Both the position numbers and the translations under genes were made by a program. From positions 1 to 11,697 of the forward strand of contig JAIRPH010000148.1 in the NCBI GenBank assembly GCA_031257135.1: a DNA stretch of 11,697 nucleotides, read 5' to 3'. Source of the stretch: Spirochaetaceae bacterium (lineage in GTDB: Bacteria > Spirochaetota > Spirochaetia > Treponematales > Breznakiellaceae). Positions 1 through 6,867 of the stretch are shown here, one piece after another (the stretch's first letter is position 1; every line of letters begins with the position of its first letter). The notes beneath the pieces were generated by a model that saw nothing but the letters and a program-made list of their open reading frames with translations, did no database searches and was not told where the DNA came from.

Positions 1-9
1 AAATTTCGC

Positions 10-38
10 TTGACAATTTTTTTTCGATTTTTTATACT
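10..38 (+). promoter_or_regulatory. sigma70-type promoter of the operon
   Basis: The sequence shows TTGACA at 10-15 and TATACT at 33-38, separated by 17 bp. This is a perfect -35 hexamer, optimal spacing and a -10 box one base from consensus. Transcription would start near position 45, giving a leader of about 138 nt before the first start codon at 183. It is the only convincing promoter I see in the window, and the close gene spacing implies that it drives everything downstream. Calling it a promoter is inference from consensus match. Confidence 0.8.
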
Positions 39-45
39 AAGTATA
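33..45. promoter_or_regulatory. palindrome over the -10 box, candidate operator
   Basis: TATACTAAGTATA is a perfect inverted repeat (6 bp, 1-base centre, 6 bp). It covers the whole -10 hexamer and runs to the predicted transcription start, so a bound dimeric repressor would block RNA polymerase. A metal-responsive repressor would suit an operon of metal-type importers. The sequence does not match the Fur consensus (GATAATGATAATCATTATC) or the NikR half-sites GTATGA and TCATAC in a recognisable way. Part of the symmetry could come simply from the -10 box being AT-rich. Confidence 0.35.
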
Positions 46-182
46 TTCGTCTGAAGACGGATTTTTATAAACGCCTCCATACTCAACCAGTGCCATGAAG
101 GTACATTGCGCCGCAGAAGCGGTTCAAAGTATGTTCATGGCATAATTGTTTTTACGCGCTTAGAGCGCAGGAGGATTTCATA
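45..182 (+). promoter_or_regulatory. structured 5' leader RNA, possible cis-regulatory element
   Basis: Three hairpins can be drawn by eye. First, TTCGTC (46-51) pairs with GACGGA (56-61) around a TGAA loop and is followed by ATTTTT. Second, TGCCATGAA (91-99) pairs perfectly with TTCATGGCA (134-142); this encloses further pairing, including CCGC (111-114) with GCGG (119-122) around an AGAA tetraloop, and TTG (106-108) with CAA (125-127). Third, GCGCT (156-160) pairs with AGCGC (164-168), directly abutting the Shine-Dalgarno AGGAGG at 169-174. CATACT (78-83) is also complementary to AGTATG (128-133), an alternative pairing that would compete with the long hairpin. I do not recognise any known riboswitch class in it. 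A ligand- or translation-sensing role is inference. Confidence 0.45.
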
Positions 183-272
183 ATGGAATTATATGTATGG
201 ACCTTATTGTATAAGGAAGGGTTTCCTCGTATGTTCGCTAAGAATGTGCGGGATTTCGATGGTTTCCTGTAA
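183..272 (+). CDS. 29-aa small ORF or leader peptide upstream of the importer
   Basis: An ATG at 183 follows AGGAGG (169-174) at an ideal 8-nt spacing, the strongest ribosome-binding site in the leader. It opens 29 codons ending at TAA 270-272. The peptide starts MELYVWTLLYKEG and ends RDFDGFL; it has no Cys or His, no signal peptide and no clear membrane helix. It stops 5 nt before the permease start, which has only a weak site (AAGAA) of its own, so translation of the small ORF probably feeds ribosomes to the permease by reinitiation. It could be a regulatory leader peptide or a small protein; I recognise no family. It is in a different frame from the permease, and nothing in it resembles a FecCD N-terminus, so I do not read it as a frameshifted extension. 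Confidence 0.5.
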   Translation: MELYVWTLLYKEGFPRMFAKNVRDFDGFL

Positions 273-277
273 GAACG

Positions 278-1321
278 ATGCATACGGCGGTATTATACGA
301 CTATAAAAAAATGACTCGGCGGCGTTTGATGAAACTTGCCGGAGGGTTGAGCGTATGTGCAATCAGTTTGATATGCGATATAATGATAGGTCCAAGCCGA
401 ATGAAGCCGGTTGAGCTGTTTAACGCGCTGTTTAACCCCGATTCGGCGAGCGTATCGGCGTCGGTAATCGTATGGACTCTGCGTCTGCCTCAAGCGTTAA
501 TGGCTATCGGCGTCGGCGCGGCTCTCGGACTTGCAGGCGCGGGAATGCAGACCATTCTGAATAACGCGCTGGCAAGCCCTTATACGCTGGGGATTTCGTC
601 AGGCGCGGGATTCGGCGCGGCATTAGCGATTGTGTTCGGCGCAAGCCTGACCAGCGCATTCGGCGCGTACATAATCCCGGTATTCGCTTTTTCGTTTTCC
701 ATCCTTACCTGTACGGCGATCTACTTTTTAGCCCGATCCCGTAATCTATCGTCGGAAACAATGCTGTTAAGCGGTATCGGCATATCTTTCCTGTTCCAGT
801 CGCTCCAGTCGTTATTACAGTATATTTCAACCCCGGAAGCCCTCCAAAGCATTGTATTCTGGCTTTTCGGCAGTCTGTCAAAAGCGAACTGGTTTACGGT
901 CGGGTTAATTTACTGCGTACTCGGCATCATCATACCGGTACTGATGCTTGACGCATGGAAACTAACCGCGTTAAAACTGGGCGACGAAAAAGCCCGCACC
1001 TTAGGCGTGAATGTGGAACGCCTCCGGGTGAAAGTTTTTATACTCATATCATTACTCACCAGCGGGGCGGTCTCTTTTGTCGGAGTTATCGGTTTTATCG
1101 GGCTTGTGGGACCTCATGTAGCCCGCATTTTGGTAGGGGAAGATCAGCGTTTCTTTATCCCCTTATCGGCTGTTTTCGGCGCGGCAATTCTATCCCTTGC
1201 GTCAGTGGCGAGTAAACTTATCTCTCACGGCGCGATGATGCCTATCGGAATCATCATGGGGCTTATCGGCGTGCCGTTTTATTTTTCCTTAATTTTAGGA
1301 AAAAGACACAAGTTGTCTTAA
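278..1321 (+). CDS. FecCD/BtuC-family ABC importer permease
   Basis: This is the inner-membrane permease of a type II ABC importer for iron-siderophore, haem, cobalamin or similar metal chelates. The 347-aa protein is a string of hydrophobic helices with hallmark stretches of the family: LRLPQALMAIGVGAALGLAG and MQTILNNALASPYTLGISSG in the first third, and GFIGLVGPHVARILVGEDQR then MPIGIIMGLIGVPFYFSLIL near the end. Length is normal for the family. Only one permease gene is present, so it probably works as a homodimer, like BtuC. The start at 278 has a weak ribosome site and probably relies on coupling to the small ORF ending at 272; an internal ATG at 311 (Met12) also fits family length but has no ribosome site. 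It is followed after 17 nt by the binding protein. Ligand cannot be read from sequence. Confidence 0.93.
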   Translation: MHTAVLYDYKKMTRRRLMKLAGGLSVCAISLICDIMIGPSRMKPVELFNALFNPDSASVSASVIVWTLRLPQALMAIGVGAALGLAGAGMQTILNNALASPYTLGISSGAGFGAALAIVFGASLTSAFGAYIIPVFAFSFSILTCTAIYFLARSRNLSSETMLLSGIGISFLFQSLQSLLQYISTPEALQSIVFWLFGSLSKANWFTVGLIYCVLGIIIPVLMLDAWKLTALKLGDEKARTLGVNVERLRVKVFILISLLTSGAVSFVGVIGFIGLVGPHVARILVGEDQRFFIPLSAVFGAAILSLASVASKLISHGAMMPIGIIMGLIGVPFYFSLILGKRHKLS

Positions 1322-1338
1322 CAACAGGAGGTTTTAAT

Positions 1339-2484
1339 ATGGCAAGAACAGTTTTTGTGTTTTTATTCTGTGCTGTGTTGGGTATTACCGCGGCTTTTTC
1401 TGCCGGGAAAAAACAGGCGGACACTTCCGCTGACGCCAAGACTATCACGGTTACAGACCTTGCAGGCAGAGATGTTGTCATCAAAACGCCGGTCAAAAAA
1501 GTAAATATCAACTGGTCTGGGTCTGGAGGCGCGTTTATGAGTATGTCCGCGCTTCTTGGAAAAGATACGGCGGACTACATTTCCTCTTGGGACGGGGGAT
1601 TGCAGAATTACCGTTTCGATATGTGGGAGCATTACCGGGCCGCTATTCCCGCATTAGAAAGTATTCCTATCGTCGGCGGAGTTGACAGCAATAATTTCAA
1701 CCTTGAAACGCTGATTAACTTGAAACCTGACGTAGTTATCTGGACGCTCGGGGTCAGAGATCAGGCTATGGAAATTGTTGAGCCTGCTCTCGCAAAAGCG
1801 GGAATACCGATTGTGTACATCGATCATCACGCGGAAACCATAGAGAATCACAGCCGCACTACAAGACTGTTAGGAAAGATTTTCGGCAAAGAACAGCGGG
1901 CGGAAGATATGATCGATTTTTACATTAAGAATATTACGCTTATTGAAAACCGTCTCGCTAATGCGCCGGAAAAACCGGTTGTGTATATGGAAGTTACCTC
2001 TACTGGTCCCGATAAGTACGGCAATACCTACAGCAACAATTATATGTGGGGCGCGATGGTAGTAAAAGCGGGCGGAACTAATATGGCGGACGGCATAGTG
2101 AAAAACGCTTCTCCGATTGAAGCGGAACTGGTGATTGCTAAAAATCCTGAGTATATAATCTTTACCGGTTCTTATTGGCCCAATTCGCCGTCTTCAATAC
2201 GGATGGGCTATCTTTCAAACGAGGCTGATACTCAGCGTCTGCTTCGGAATTATTTTAACCGCCCCGGCTGGAATACCCTTGACGCTTTCAAGAACAACCG
2301 GGTATTTGCCATTCATCATGGGTTAGGGCGTGAAATCTATGACGTCGCCGCGGTTGCGTTTCTTGCCAAATGCTTGCATCCTGATCTCTTCGCGGATATA
2401 GACCCGATGGGTATGTTACAAGAGTATTACCGCCGGTTTTTGCCGTACGATATAAGCGGGGTCTGGATGACCCAGTTGCAATAA
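1339..2484 (+). CDS. FecB/BtuF-type periplasmic substrate-binding protein
   Basis: This is the binding protein that delivers ligand to the adjacent FecCD permease. Its 381 residues begin with a Sec signal peptide: hydrophobic core at about residues 4-20, likely cleavage near AFSA-GKK. No lipobox cysteine is in place, so it should be soluble in the periplasm. The mature part opens with ITVTDLAGRDVVIKTPVKKV, the typical first strand of the TroA-like helical-backbone fold. LINLKPDVVIWTLG follows in lobe one, and AKNPEYIIFTGSYW with a WNTLDAFKNNRVFAIHHG block in lobe two. The ribosome site AGGAGG (1326-1331) lies 7 nt before ATG. The C-terminus, HPDLFADIDPMGMLQEYYRR, resembles iron-complex binding proteins of anaerobes. 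Iron chelate, haem, corrinoid or another metallophore are all possible ligands. Confidence 0.9.
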   Translation: MARTVFVFLFCAVLGITAAFSAGKKQADTSADAKTITVTDLAGRDVVIKTPVKKVNINWSGSGGAFMSMSALLGKDTADYISSWDGGLQNYRFDMWEHYRAAIPALESIPIVGGVDSNNFNLETLINLKPDVVIWTLGVRDQAMEIVEPALAKAGIPIVYIDHHAETIENHSRTTRLLGKIFGKEQRAEDMIDFYIKNITLIENRLANAPEKPVVYMEVTSTGPDKYGNTYSNNYMWGAMVVKAGGTNMADGIVKNASPIEAELVIAKNPEYIIFTGSYWPNSPSSIRMGYLSNEADTQRLLRNYFNRPGWNTLDAFKNNRVFAIHHGLGREIYDVAAVAFLAKCLHPDLFADIDPMGMLQEYYRRFLPYDISGVWMTQLQ

Positions 2485-2504
2485 CTTCGAGGAGAGTGGC
2501 AATC

Positions 2505-3281
2505 ATGATTGAAGTATCAAAGCTGTCTTTCGGCTACAAACAGACATCGGAAAAGGTTCTCGATGAAATAAGCATGACCGCTCTTCCGGGCAAGGTTACG
2601 GCGATCATCGGCGCAAACGGCATCGGCAAATCAACCTTGCTGAAGAATATCTGCGGACTGTATAACGGTACGGGAGGCGTCAGGATAAACGGGAAACCTT
2701 TGCCTGAGTATTCCAGAAAAGAGCTTGCCCTGAACATTAGTTACCTGTCTCAGGATAATATGGTAAACGCTATGTTGACTGTTTTTGAAGTTGTTCTGCT
2801 GGGGCTTGTAAACAATCTTTCCTACCGGGTTTCCGATTCAGAGCTTGAAGCGGTTCGGGATGTTCTTGCTCGGCTCAATATTGCACAATTCGCGTCAAGA
2901 AATATAGGCGAGCTTTCCGGCGGTCAGCGTCAGCTTGTATTTATAGCTCAGGCTCTGATACGGAAACCTAAGATACTCATTCTGGATGAACCCACCAGCA
3001 ATCTGGATTTGTATTACCAGTTTCAGATAATGGGCATCCTCAAAGAACTCACCGTAGCGGAAAATTTTACTACGCTCATTACTCTGCATCAGCTCGATCT
3101 GGTTAAACGTTTTGCCGACGCGGTTGCAGTGATACACAAAGGCAGTCTATACGGTATGGGCAGTCCTGAAGACATACTCACGGAACAAACCTTCAGAGAC
3201 GTCTACCGCATGAACACAGAAATACTAACCGCTTCAAACGGCGCGGGGTATATTATTCCGGTAAGCCAATGCAAAGAATAA
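2505..3281 (+). CDS. FecE/BtuD-type ABC importer ATPase
   Basis: This cytoplasmic ATPase powers the FecBCD-type importer encoded just upstream. Numbered from Met at 2505, motifs are: Walker A GANGIGKST (36-44), Q-loop Gln83, signature LSGGQRQ (137-143), Walker B ILILDEP (157-163), D-loop with Asp168, and H-loop His195 in TLHQLDL. All catalytic residues are intact. A GTG at 2496 is in frame, but GAGGAG (2489-2494) would sit only 1 nt from it; the same site is 10 nt from the ATG at 2505, so I prefer 2505. The gene ends with tandem TAA stops (3279-3284). The protein is about 258 aa, usual for FepC/BtuD. With the two genes before it, it completes the first importer. Confidence 0.92.
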   Translation: MIEVSKLSFGYKQTSEKVLDEISMTALPGKVTAIIGANGIGKSTLLKNICGLYNGTGGVRINGKPLPEYSRKELALNISYLSQDNMVNAMLTVFEVVLLGLVNNLSYRVSDSELEAVRDVLARLNIAQFASRNIGELSGGQRQLVFIAQALIRKPKILILDEPTSNLDLYYQFQIMGILKELTVAENFTTLITLHQLDLVKRFADAVAVIHKGSLYGMGSPEDILTEQTFRDVYRMNTEILTASNGAGYIIPVSQCKE

Positions 3282-3282
3282 T

Positions 3283-3326
3283 AAGGAAAAAAGAAAAATG
3301 AATTTAGACGAACAGGTCAAAGAAGG
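3283..3326 (+). repeat. direct repeat copy 1 (methyltransferase 5' end)
   Basis: AAGG, an A-rich stretch with a single G, and the first 29 coding bases from ATG 3298 match the segment at 9233-9279. Only one substitution falls in those 29 coding bases (A versus G in codon 6), and there are small indels in the A-rich ribosome-site region. Weaker similarity continues for about four more codons, then is lost. Copies are about 5.95 kb apart in direct orientation. Confidence 0.85.
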
Positions 3327-3351
3327 TTATAGGATATGTACTGGCAGATAA
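3298..3351 (+). pseudogene. 5' remnant of a SAM methyltransferase gene
   Basis: From ATG 3298 the reading is MNLDEQVKEGYRICTGR then TAA at 3349-3351. The methyltransferase at 9251 begins MNLDERVKEGWRIS, so 11 of the first 14 residues agree, and the A-rich leader before the ATG is shared too. This is therefore a truncated copy of the start of that gene, with the rest missing. The remnant still has a plausible ribosome site (AAGGA, 3283-3287). It overlaps the start of the NikB-like gene by 16 nt in another frame. Its AGAAGG (3321-3326), coding for codons of the remnant, sits 9 nt before that gene's ATG and probably serves as its ribosome site. Whether the 17-residue peptide is made is unknown; coupling translation to nikB is one possible surviving role. 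Confidence 0.75.
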
Positions 3352-4274
3352 GGTTTGTATTTCGGCGCATCATTCAGATGTTTCCTATGTTACTCGTTGT
3401 TACCGTACTGGCATTTGTATTAAGCAATATGTCCAGTGGGGACGCGGCATCGGTCACCATACGCAGTCAAGGACAGGAAGTCACCGAAGAAAGTCTCTCA
3501 ACTATGCGGGGAGAATTGGGACTGGACAAACCTCTTCATATTCAGTATATAACATGGTTGAAAAAGGTACTGAGCTTTGATTTCGGCATCTCCTTTCAAA
3601 CCAAGAAACCTGTGTCTGAAGAAATACTGCGGCGTTTTCCGGCAACATTCAAACTGGCGGTTACTGCGACTTTGTTCTCTATAGGTTTTGCGATTCCTGC
3701 GGCGCTTCTCTGCGTACGATACCGGAACGCTCCGCTTGATCATTGTTTTAGATTGTTGACTGCCATCGGAACGACTATACCGAATTTCTGGTTAGCTCTT
3801 ATACTGCTCTATGTGTTTGCAGTAAAGTTTGGTGTGGCGCCGGTTGTTTCGGGTAATAAATGGGAGAATATCTTTTTACCAGCTTTCGTACTTAGTATAA
3901 ACAATGGGTCAGCCTATATCCGGGTTCTACGAGAAAACCTTATTCAAATAAGCGTATCGGATTATATGTACGCGGCCCGAGCCAGGGGATTGAGCAGGTT
4001 TTCCGCGCTTTTGCGTCACGGCGTTAAAAACGCAATGCTACCCTGTATGACTCTTGTCAGCGTTAATTTCGGTAAATTATTGTCAGGCGAGTTTGCTTGC
4101 GAGACTATTTTTTCATGGAACGGCATAGGAAAATTCGCAGTAGATAGCATACAATTAAAGGATTTACCGGTGATTCAGGGATATATTCTTATTGTTGCAA
4201 TAACGTATATTATAATAAATCTGTTTTTGGATATTGTATATGTGCATATCGATCCAAAAATTCAAATGGAGTAA
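3336..4274 (+). CDS. nikB: NikB-like ABC permease (Dpp/Opp/Nik family)
   Basis: This is one of the two inner-membrane permease subunits of a nickel/peptide-class importer. The 312-aa protein has a first helix at about residues 9-30, then the DppB-type periplasmic region with LGLDKPLHIQYITWLKKVL and FDFGISF. The EAA coupling loop, which contacts the ATPases, runs from about residue 209 (DYMYAARARGLSRFSALL). TIFSWNGIGKFAVDSIQLKD and the tail DIVYVHIDPKIQ are standard for NikB/DppB. The start at 3336 lies inside the methyltransferase remnant, with AGAAGG at 3321-3326 as ribosome site. Its partner NikC-like gene begins 4 nt after the stop. The nik name rests on the whole set, especially the NikA and NikE homologues; dipeptide transport is the alternative. 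Confidence 0.88.
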   Translation: MYWQIRFVFRRIIQMFPMLLVVTVLAFVLSNMSSGDAASVTIRSQGQEVTEESLSTMRGELGLDKPLHIQYITWLKKVLSFDFGISFQTKKPVSEEILRRFPATFKLAVTATLFSIGFAIPAALLCVRYRNAPLDHCFRLLTAIGTTIPNFWLALILLYVFAVKFGVAPVVSGNKWENIFLPAFVLSINNGSAYIRVLRENLIQISVSDYMYAARARGLSRFSALLRHGVKNAMLPCMTLVSVNFGKLLSGEFACETIFSWNGIGKFAVDSIQLKDLPVIQGYILIVAITYIIINLFLDIVYVHIDPKIQME

Positions 4275-4278
4275 TTGC

Positions 4279-5139
4279 ATGAGGAAAGAATTACTTAACC
4301 GGTTTTTGGAACAGAAAACCGCTGTTTTAGGGGCAAGTATTATTTTTTTGCTATTGATGATGGGATTATCTGCAAAGGTAATAGCGCCGCATGATCCTTA
4401 CGCGGTAGATCTGACAAAAAAACTGCTTCTGCCCTGCGCTGAATTTCCTCTAGGCTCTGATCAGTTGGGAAGATGCATTTTTTCCCGGATCGTTTTCGGC
4501 ATTCGTACAAGTCTCGCTACGGCGTTTGTTACTACTATTTTGATTGTATTAATCGGCGTACCGTTGGGTATAGTCGCTGGATATATAGGGGGCATCATGG
4601 ATAGTTTTATCATGCGGCTGACAGATATTGTATCGACCTTTCCGTCAAGTTTATTAGCGTTAGCGGTAGTAGGCGTATTTGGACCGAGTTTACCTAATCT
4701 TATTCTGGTATTTGTGGGATTGTGGTGGGCGCCTTTTGCCCGTATTGTCCGGGGAACGGTGAAAAAACTGAAAGAAAGCGATTTTGTACTTGCGGCAATA
4801 ACGGCAGGCGACAGTCATATAACGATTATTATGAAACATATTATGATCAACGCAATATCGCCGGTTATCGTACTTGCTACATTGCGAATTGCGGCGGTGA
4901 TTGTTCATGTTGCAGGATTTTCTTTTATCGGGCTTGGTTCACAGCCTCCAATTTCCGATTGGGGAGTCATGCTGAATGATGCAAGACAGTATCTTACCTC
5001 TCGTCCCTTGATGATGCTATGGCCCGGGCTTGCGATTATGATTTCGGTATGCGCCTTTAATATGCTCGGAGAAGGTATGAATGAGGCGTTTCTGCCGACA
5101 TCGGGAGAGGGAAAAGTAAAAGAGGACGCAGGAATATGA
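4279..5139 (+). CDS. nikC: NikC-like ABC permease (Dpp/Opp/Nik family)
   Basis: This is the second permease subunit, expected to pair with the NikB-like protein. From ATG 4279 the protein has 286 residues, close to NikC/DppC. After the N-terminal helix comes the family segment IAPHDPYAVDLTKKLLLPCA, followed by FPLGSDQLGRCIFSRIVFGI. The EAA loop starts at about residue 168 (DFVLAAITAGDSHITIIMKH), and FIGLGSQPPISDWGVMLNDA lies near the C-terminus. Reading could open 45 nt earlier at 4234, but that would overlap nikB by 41 nt. GGAG at 4268-4271 is 7 nt before 4279, so the shorter start is preferred. The stop overlaps the next start as ATGA (5136-5139), implying translational coupling. Confidence 0.9.
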   Translation: MRKELLNRFLEQKTAVLGASIIFLLLMMGLSAKVIAPHDPYAVDLTKKLLLPCAEFPLGSDQLGRCIFSRIVFGIRTSLATAFVTTILIVLIGVPLGIVAGYIGGIMDSFIMRLTDIVSTFPSSLLALAVVGVFGPSLPNLILVFVGLWWAPFARIVRGTVKKLKESDFVLAAITAGDSHITIIMKHIMINAISPVIVLATLRIAAVIVHVAGFSFIGLGSQPPISDWGVMLNDARQYLTSRPLMMLWPGLAIMISVCAFNMLGEGMNEAFLPTSGEGKVKEDAGI

Positions 5140-5915
5140 ATCTTTTATCGATACGTAATTTGACCGTCTATTTTTATTTGCACTGTAAAGATAGAGTTGT
5201 AAAAGCCCTTGACGGCGTTGATTTCGACGCCGAAAAAGGAAAGATAACCGCGCTTATCGGCGGTTCTGGAAGCGGAAAATCGGTGCTTTCCCGGTCGGTT
5301 CTAGGTTTAATAGATAAGCCGGGTATGATAAAATCCGGTGAAATCAGGTTTAACGGCGTCGATTTACGGACTTTACAAGAAAAAGAACTATTGAAAATCA
5401 GAGGAAGAAATATCGCTATGATTTTTCAAGAACCTATAAACGCCATGAATCCTGTGGTCAAAGTAAAGCGTCACTTCTACGAGGTCCTTGGCAGATGCGC
5501 TAAAATGGGATCAAAAAAAGAGATGAGGAATCTGTGTATCCAAACTCTTTCGCGAATGAGTATCCGTAATGCGGAAGAGGTTTTTGAAAAGTATCCTTTT
5601 GAATTGTCAGGCGGTATGTGTCAGCGGGTGATGATTGCTATGGGTCTGCTTGCCATACCGGAACTGCTCATTGCTGATGAACCAACTTCCGCGTTGGACT
5701 TAACCACTCAAGCGGTTATCTTGAAAGAATTAAATAAAGTCCGTGATGAAGGAGTAAGCATCATTCTGATAACTCATGATTTAGGCGTTGTAGCTCACAT
5801 GGCGGACGACCTATATGTGATAAAAGACGGGCGCATTGTAGAACACGGCTCAGTGTTCAATGTGTTTAAAAAACCTGAGCATGAGTATACAAAACAGCTT
5901 TTGCAGTCGGTGTAG
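5136..5915 (+). CDS. nikD: NikD-like ABC importer ATPase
   Basis: This is the first of two ATPases of the Nik-type importer. It has 259 residues: Walker A GGSGSGKS (42-49), signature LSGGMCQR (157-164), Walker B LLIADEPTSALD ending at Asp188, and H-loop His214 in ITHDLG. The Met in LSGGM matches the LSGGMLQR style of NikD/DppD ATPases. It stops soon after HEYTKQLLQ and lacks the cysteine-bearing C-terminal extension common in DppD/OppD; E. coli NikD is also short. Its start overlaps the NikC stop (ATGA), and the NikE-like gene follows after 4 nt. Motifs are intact, so it should be active. Confidence 0.9.
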   Translation: MNLLSIRNLTVYFYLHCKDRVVKALDGVDFDAEKGKITALIGGSGSGKSVLSRSVLGLIDKPGMIKSGEIRFNGVDLRTLQEKELLKIRGRNIAMIFQEPINAMNPVVKVKRHFYEVLGRCAKMGSKKEMRNLCIQTLSRMSIRNAEEVFEKYPFELSGGMCQRVMIAMGLLAIPELLIADEPTSALDLTTQAVILKELNKVRDEGVSIILITHDLGVVAHMADDLYVIKDGRIVEHGSVFNVFKKPEHEYTKQLLQSV

Positions 5916-5919
5916 GTTT

Positions 5920-6867
5920 ATGAGATTATTTGAGATACAAAATCTGTACAAGTGTTTTGATAAACGAAAGAAGGTCTACGCGGTGCGTAACATATCGCTC
6001 CATATTAATCGCGGTGAAACCATTGGGCTTGTAGGCGAGTCAGGCTGTGGGAAAACAACTCTGGGTAAACTGCTCATCAAGCTCGAAAATACAACCGCCG
6101 GGAGCATCATTTTTAAAGATGAAGACATTACCCATCATTCTTTTAACAAAATGCGGCGGTTACGACAGAATATGCAGATGATATTTCAGAGTAGCGCTCA
6201 ATCCTTTAATCCCTACTGCAATATCCGGCAGATACTTACGGAACCGCTTAACAATTACTCCACCGGTACAAGGGAAGAAAAAGAGCGGCTTATAGTGAAT
6301 ATGCTGTGTAAGATTGGACTTGATAAAACATACCTGAACCGGTATCCGAGGGAATTATCCGGCGGACAACGACAGCGTATCGGTATAGCTAGGGCGCTCA
6401 TTCTGAATCCGGAATTCGTTGTATGTGATGAAGCTGTTTCCAGTATTGATTATGTGCTGAAACAAAAAATTCTTGCGCTCTTAAAAGAATTGAAACAAGA
6501 ATTTGATCTTACTTACCTTTTTATTTCCCATGATATATCCGCAATAAAGACCGTTTGTACCCGTGTAGCGGTTATGTATTTAGGGAATATTCTTGAGATT
6601 ATACCGGATATTTCCCTTGGAGCGGTACATCCGTATACTCAGGCGTTGTTAGCGGCAGTGCTTCCGGCAGACCCGGCTAAACGGAAAATAGGTAAACTGC
6701 TTTTTCGCGACAATGAGGATATGGATATTCCTGAACAGGGTTGCGTTTTTCAGAACCGGTGTCTTTATGCTCAGAACCGGTGTCGAGAAAAAGAACCTGA
6801 ACTTGTGCAAATCGGTATCGGGCATTTTGCCGCCTGTTACCGTAATAATATTGGAGGTATTTTATGA
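5920..6867 (+). CDS. nikE: NikE-like ABC importer ATPase with Cys-rich C-terminus
   Basis: This is the second ATPase, 315 aa from ATG 5920. Reading could open at 5860, but that would overlap nikD by 56 nt; 5920 sits 4 nt after the nikD stop. Motifs: Walker A GESGCGKTT (39-47), signature LSGGQRQR (146-153), Walker B VVCDEAVSSID (167-177), H-loop His204. The DEAVS form instead of DEPTS is the pattern I recall from E. coli NikE (DEAVSNLD), which supports the Nik naming. Unlike E. coli NikE it carries the Opp/Dpp C-terminal extension with Cys275, Cys281, Cys288 and Cys306 in the usual C-x5-C-x6-C...C spacing, which in DppD-type proteins can hold an iron-sulfur cluster. Its stop overlaps the NikA start as ATGA. 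Confidence 0.9.
   Translation: MRLFEIQNLYKCFDKRKKVYAVRNISLHINRGETIGLVGESGCGKTTLGKLLIKLENTTAGSIIFKDEDITHHSFNKMRRLRQNMQMIFQSSAQSFNPYCNIRQILTEPLNNYSTGTREEKERLIVNMLCKIGLDKTYLNRYPRELSGGQRQRIGIARALILNPEFVVCDEAVSSIDYVLKQKILALLKELKQEFDLTYLFISHDISAIKTVCTRVAVMYLGNILEIIPDISLGAVHPYTQALLAAVLPADPAKRKIGKLLFRDNEDMDIPEQGCVFQNRCLYAQNRCREKEPELVQIGIGHFAACYRNNIGGIL
6750..6784 (+). repeat. short direct repeat inside the NikE-like cysteine motif
   Basis: TCAGAACCGGTGTC occurs at 6750-6763 and again at 6771-6784, exactly 21 nt apart and in frame. Each copy encodes QNRC, giving Cys281 and Cys288. The cysteine spacing is normal for the family, so this is not an expansion of the protein. Identity at the nucleotide level over 14 bases could be chance or local copying. 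Confidence 0.6.

Noticed and set aside
46..67. Rho-independent terminator at TTCGTC-TGAA-GACGGA followed by ATTTTT
   Set aside because: The stem is only 6 bp, the U-run is short, and it lies at the extreme 5' end of the predicted transcript, where it would end transcription almost at the start. It is better described as a 5' hairpin.
45..182. Cobalamin, NiCo or SAM riboswitch in the leader
   Set aside because: I looked for the cobalamin-box (AGYCAGGAxACCTGCC) and GCCACTG motifs, the NiCo junction pattern and SAM riboswitch motifs and found none on either strand; only an unassigned structure is supported.
2496..2504. GTG start for the Fec-type ATPase
   Set aside because: The Shine-Dalgarno would be 1 nt from GTG 2496 but 10 nt from ATG 2505.
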